From Paramacrobiotus metropolitanus (Eukaryota; Tardigrada; Eutardigrada; Parachela; Macrobiotidae): DNA of 64,000 bases. Made by a program: the position numbers and the translations under genes. The first letter of the stretch is position 1. Every line of letters begins with the position of its first letter. This document shows positions 59,781 through 64,000 of this stretch, one piece after another. The stretch covers positions 186,001 to 250,000 of the forward strand of contig NW_026570314.1 in assembly GCF_019649055.1 (NCBI RefSeq), written 5' to 3'. The notes beneath the pieces are model-generated. The model was not told the DNA's origin and searched no databases. It was given only the letters and a program-made list of their open reading frames with translations.

Positions 59781-60641
59781 GATGCTCCGGTATCAAATTA
59801 GGTGTCATTTTTTGACATAGTTTGTTTAGTTTCCCTGATAATATTGTCATATTAATACGCCTTAACAACAATCGCACGGTCATGTTGTCTCGGCGACTGG
59901 TTGAAAATATAATGAGAGTGTTAAGGGCATCTAGTCGGATTTCCAGAAAAAAACTCTGTTGAGTAAGGCTGTTTGTTGTGTCCGTTTACAGAGTTTTAGA
60001 CACAGTTCGTATATTTGACAACAATTTTGTCCAGTCCCGGTTTTGCGACAATTAAAAAGAGATTGGAAAGGGTTCGTTCGTTGTGAGGATCGAGCGCTGC
60101 CCCAATAAGCAATTTTACTTGAGTTGACGGATAAGCAGCGTTGTCATAATAGTCTTTACAGCATATAATAAATTTTACGCCGTAACCATTTCAACGTAAG
60201 CCGCGTATACGAATACCACAACAACAAAAGGACATACGAATGAGTTTGAACATGCGGGATTTTTGTAGAGCGTGCTTTAAATTCCGCAAAACTTTACACT
60301 TCCGCCTGCTGGCATTTGACTGTTTCTGAAGCTACATCAAATGTTCTTTATATACAAACCTACTATTCCGCCTCTTTTATCCGAAACCCCAAGCCACCAG
60401 GCGCTGCGCCCTGTTACCTAATTCTGGAACAACAATTTTTTGCACTTCTACCGATGTGCAGTACTTCCATCCTATCCGACCACTCTAGCAATCATCTACC
60501 TACATGACGTTGTTTGTACGATTCCTTCCTTCTTTGCACTCGTACACGAAAGCGGAAAAAAACTACGGATGCCGTATTCCCTCACTGTCGCGGCGTCATG
60601 TGAGCCAACTCAGCCAAGTACCGGTAGGTGTATGTAGATCC

Positions 60642-60690
60642 GGCTGCTCACACAAATTATCGATTAACGGGCTACGCAGCCGACACAGCC
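60642..60690 (+). promoter_or_regulatory. Conserved TATCGAT element upstream of F-box G
   Basis: CTGCTCACACAAATTATCGA with TATCGAT at 60658-60664, then GGGCTACGCAGCC; 197 bp before the ATG at 60855. GTGAGT follows at about 60700. Confidence 0.5.
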
Positions 60691-60854
60691 TGCACTCGCT
60701 GTGAGTGCAACGATCAAAGACCTACGCAAACCAGGGAAGCTCTACTCTAGACTAAGCCTCAACCAGCCATTGGGCTCCTCATGATCAGCGAACTCGGTTT
60801 AAAATACGTCTCCTATCGGCGTTCTCTCAGACATTATCTGGTTAAGTGTTGAAA

Positions 60855-63061
60855 ATGGCCAGTCAAGGCACAGCACCGCACTCAGTCAAAGCGCGTTTCA
60901 GTCGCTGGATTCAAAAGCGTTGGAAATCCCTGTCATTCGCCAGACAACGCAACAGGGACACTATCCGAGTAGACCATTTCGCCGCTGCCCGGGAACCCAT
61001 CGCCGAAGACAGCGACTGCTGCCAAGTCGTGGGGAAAAATCTGGAACCAGTTGTCCATGAATTTGCACCGGGACAATTTTCTCTGGGCTATTTGTGCGAC
61101 GTAGACTGGGAACGATGTTGCGTCCTAGTGGATTTCGCCTGTCATAACCGGCCGCCCCAATGGGTACCCGTTGGGAAAGTGCGCCCGCATAAGCCTGCAG
61201 TATTAACTAGAGAGATCCGTCACCGTACTGGAGTAACAGTCGCGTTGCGGCCGAACTCAGACCAACCGTACGTGTTCCAACCGGCGCGAATCATTGTACC
61301 CTCGGCTGCGGATAGCTACGGCGGTATTGGTCCTGTATGTGTGGAAACAACGATGCCGGGCGGTGGTGGCGTTATTCGGAAATTTGTTCATCCAGTACAG
61401 GTGCGCGTTGTGGCGGATTATCCGGAACATCATCACCACCACGAAACAGACGAGTCTCTCTCTGCCGTTGTCGGATACTGTCGTCTGCTGCAGAAGCAAA
61501 CGGCGCGTCTCGATTCCTGTCTGGGTGCGGCAACGATTGATTTACAGCACTTGCTGCGAGATTTAAACGACATTTCTTGGATAAAAGTTGTGCGGATAAA
61601 GGTGGACACCAAAGGCATCCACTGTGTCTACACAATACATAAACCGGGTGTTTTTGATCAAGCGTATCTAGAGCATTTGGTCCACATGTGCAAGTGGCGT
61701 CAGACTGTTCAGCTCGACTCACCACCGCGTTCCTGCAGCACTAACACTAGAAACACTAACATAAGCCGTTCCGTAACCCTCGGAATGCTGCCACTTGAAC
61801 TGCACGAGGGGATCATGCTGCAAATCCATGACATTCACAGCGTCGTCAGCGTTAAAAAGTAAGTCCCAGCAACTGCAACAACTTATTTTATGCCCAACGT
61901 TTTTACCGATCATTACCTGTACAAATGCCGATGAAGCATTTAATTGAAGTAATGGGATAGATTATGGCAGTAATCTTCGATTATACAAATAACTTTTCAG
62001 GCTAAAATAAGCTGTGCTTGTTGCAGAGTATGTAAAACTTGGCACACCATTCTTAACGGTCGCCGCTGCAACCCACATGTCGCCGTCGACCTGACTAATT
62101 TACTACCCAATAGTTCAAGCAATCGAGAGCGAAAGTACAGCCGCACCCATCTGCTGAATGTCCTCGACAACGTCGTAACCGCGGCCACGGTGTCGCTGAC
62201 GCTGCTAAACGGCAATCTAACCGCGGAACTGGATCTCTATATCTTTCAGTTTCTATCCATTAAGGTCACCCAACTGCCGATAATCGTTTTAAAGAATATT
62301 CGCTGCTTTCGCTCCTTGGCACAAAACCACGAGGAGCGACGGTTGAAATGGGCCAACCTCAGTTACTTGATGCAGGCTTGTCAAGTGTTGCGTTTGCGTG
62401 GCGTCACGATTCCCAGCCTCTTCGGGCCCATTGCCGGGTTGTGGTGCGCACCGGCAGATTTCCGAGAAGACGTCGATGTTTTCGTGGAAAAAGCCGCGCT
62501 AAACTGCGCTCGCAGTGAAGCGGATCGTATGTGGCATTTCCTGCAAATTTTGAACGCTGGTTGTCCGGAACTGCCCACGAGGGACGTAATCGGCATTAAC
62601 GAAGCCTGCCATAAGATAATCATACGTAAAGACCATCGGTTGCACGACCGACTGTGGCTTATGCTTACGTTGTAAGTATTTTCTGCCCCCGTTTCTACCA
62701 TAAGATGAACACAAATACCGAAAGCAGAATAATAATGAAGTAATTAAGCCTCCGGTTTATGATTAAAAACTTGGTGAGCTGGCCGTCCGACAGAGCGGGG
62801 AATTATGTCCTAAATTGCATCGTTATATGTACACTAACTTAGCGAGCTGCTGCCTTCAGACTGAACGAACCGGTGACCCGGGAGCTGCAACCACCGCTAT
62901 GCAGACTCGCCGCCCACGCCTTCCGCTACTCGTATCCCATGGAGATGTCCTCAAATTCAAGCAGCCGCCATCAGACACGCTTAGTGTCACGTGACCCATA
63001 TCACATGAACGGCGTCTGGGATATACCGGTACTGAAATTTAGTGTCGTATATTTCACGTAG
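60855..63061 (+). CDS. F-box protein copy G
   Basis: Exons are 60855-61858, 62027-62671 and 62860-63061, giving 616 aa. An in-frame ATG nine bases earlier (60846) exists, but 60855 matches the MASQGTAP start of the paralogues. Features: basic RFSRWIQKRWKSLSFARQRN; lobe 1 FSLGYLCDVDWERCCVLVDF; lobe 2 YVFQPARIIVPSAADSYG and HPVQVRVV; a His-rich insertion (EHHHHHE) in the linker that the other copies lack; F-box LPLELHEGIMLQIHDIHSVV with VCKTWHTIL; leucine-rich exon 2; exon 3 LNEPVTRELQPPLCRLAAHA ending KFSVVYFT. Donors are GTAAGT in both introns. Intact and probably expressed. Confidence 0.83.
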
Positions 63062-64000
63062 TTTTCTAGGTAAATTGTTATAATTATTATGTCTTACGAG
63101 AATGCCACGGTCGTCCTATCTCGATGGCAGGTTAAAAATAAATTCAAAAAAAAGATAATGTGAAGTACGCATTGTCGGGTTTCCCAGGAAAACTGGGTCA
63201 GAAACTTGGTAGATAAAAGCCGTTTGTTTCCATTTGTAGATATCCCAAAACAGCTCGTATAACTGGCAGCAATTTTGTCCAGTCCCGGTTTTGCGAGGAT
63301 GCCATTAGAAAGAGTGAAATCTTCGTTGCTAATATTGCGACTGCCTTCACAAGGCAACAGTGGCGTTGCGGCACACAATCCCGTGTGCTGCCTCATTGGA
63401 TTCGTCTGACTAATTATTGGATTAGTCTGCATCATTGGATTAGTCCATCGTTAGACGTTAGTGGATGGTCCTATCGACTCCTGTGTGTTTTATTCTGTGG
63501 TCATGCTGGTCATGCATATCTTTTTGCCTTTTCATGCCCTTGTTACCAGATTTTCTGTTGTCTGAAATTTGGAAGATCCCCAGACATCCCGCGAAGCAAA
63601 CTGGTTCTGCGAATTTATGAGTCTTTTTGAATCTGTAATGAAGTATCTGGAAGAGTAAACGTTTTACCATTGGACGTAAGCCAATAAACCTAGAAAGCGC
63701 TCAGTTACCGGTACTGTTTATTTCGTACTAGGAACCAGTGCGCGATTTAAGTAAATCTCTAGTAGATAACGTTCGTTCAGAGCACTTTTGATTATCAATT
63801 ATCACCCGAAAAAATCTGGCTTTGCTCTTGGGGCGCACCGGCACACTTTATTTTTTTCTTAAAGTTTGAACAAACACTGGCTTCTTTAACGTGCAATTAT
63901 TTTCCGTCTCATCAGAGACATTTGAAATCGTTTTAACTGGCGCTACTGAGAATGACTCAAGATTAGCACTTCCTTGAAATCTGAGCAGAATTTGTCGAAC
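63062..64000. other. 3' flank of F-box G
   Basis: Resembles the 3' flanks of E and F up to about 63300. After that no gene is recognised; the direct repeats TTGGATTAGTC near 63400-63445 are the only feature noticed. Confidence 0.45.

Larger units (their letters stand above)
52591..64000 (+). repeat. Three tandem ~3.5-4.2 kb units carrying F-box E, F and G
   Basis: Units start near 52591, 56074 and about 60314. Homology covers the TATA block, the TATCGAT element, all three exons and the 3' flank (for example CAACAATTTTGTCCAG near 55769 and 60018; AGCAATTTTGTCCAGTCCCG near 63268). Intron 1 lengths differ (249, 1171 and 168 nt), showing later insertion in unit F. The pattern fits unequal crossing-over. 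Confidence 0.7.

Overview
This window is nuclear DNA of an invertebrate animal. Genes are split by short introns (mostly about 50-110 nt, some 250-750 nt) with GT..AG ends, arranged in tandem paralogous clusters, and mixed with small transposon relics. Integrin-beta-type EGF modules, F-box and BTB-BACK ubiquitin-ligase adaptors and rhodopsin-like receptors fit an ecdysozoan. A tardigrade of the Hypsibius/Ramazzottius kind is my best guess from the overall look, but no rRNA or marker gene is present to prove it.

Layout: (1) 1-2.1 kb, the 3' part of a plus-strand F-box gene (copy A). (2) 2.1-16.4 kb, a minus-strand cluster of small secreted proteins built from integrin-beta stalk EGF modules: two complete five-exon genes, one orphan signal-peptide exon, one decayed last exon and four paralogous upstream regions. 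A solo LTR, a TA-flanked MITE, an 8-bp minisatellite and a GT31 glycosyltransferase gene are interleaved. (3) 17.4-30.6 kb, four minus-strand BTB-BACK genes (a-d). Three carry a C-terminal tandem Tudor/Agenet-like module. The fourth (b) has lost it and runs in frame toward a USP7-like MATH domain. (4) 31.1-37.9 kb, tandemly duplicated GPCR genes, both broken, plus decayed retroelement C-terminal fragments and a single GPCR exon on the other strand. (5) 41.8-64 kb, six more plus-strand F-box genes (B-G), each preceded by the same TATCGAT-containing element. E, F and G lie on roughly 3.5-4.2 kb tandem units.

Common theme: the F-box proteins (SCF-type adaptor signature) and the BTB-BACK proteins (CUL3-type adaptor signature) both carry a two-lobe Tudor/Agenet-looking region, before the F-box in one family and after BACK in the other. 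A USP7-type MATH domain sits inside the BTB array. The window therefore looks like a lineage-specific, fast-duplicating arsenal of ubiquitin-ligase substrate receptors, with several members recently inactivated by stops, frameshifts or insertions. Exon models come from reading splice signals, phase continuity and agreement among paralogues; no transcript or database evidence was available.
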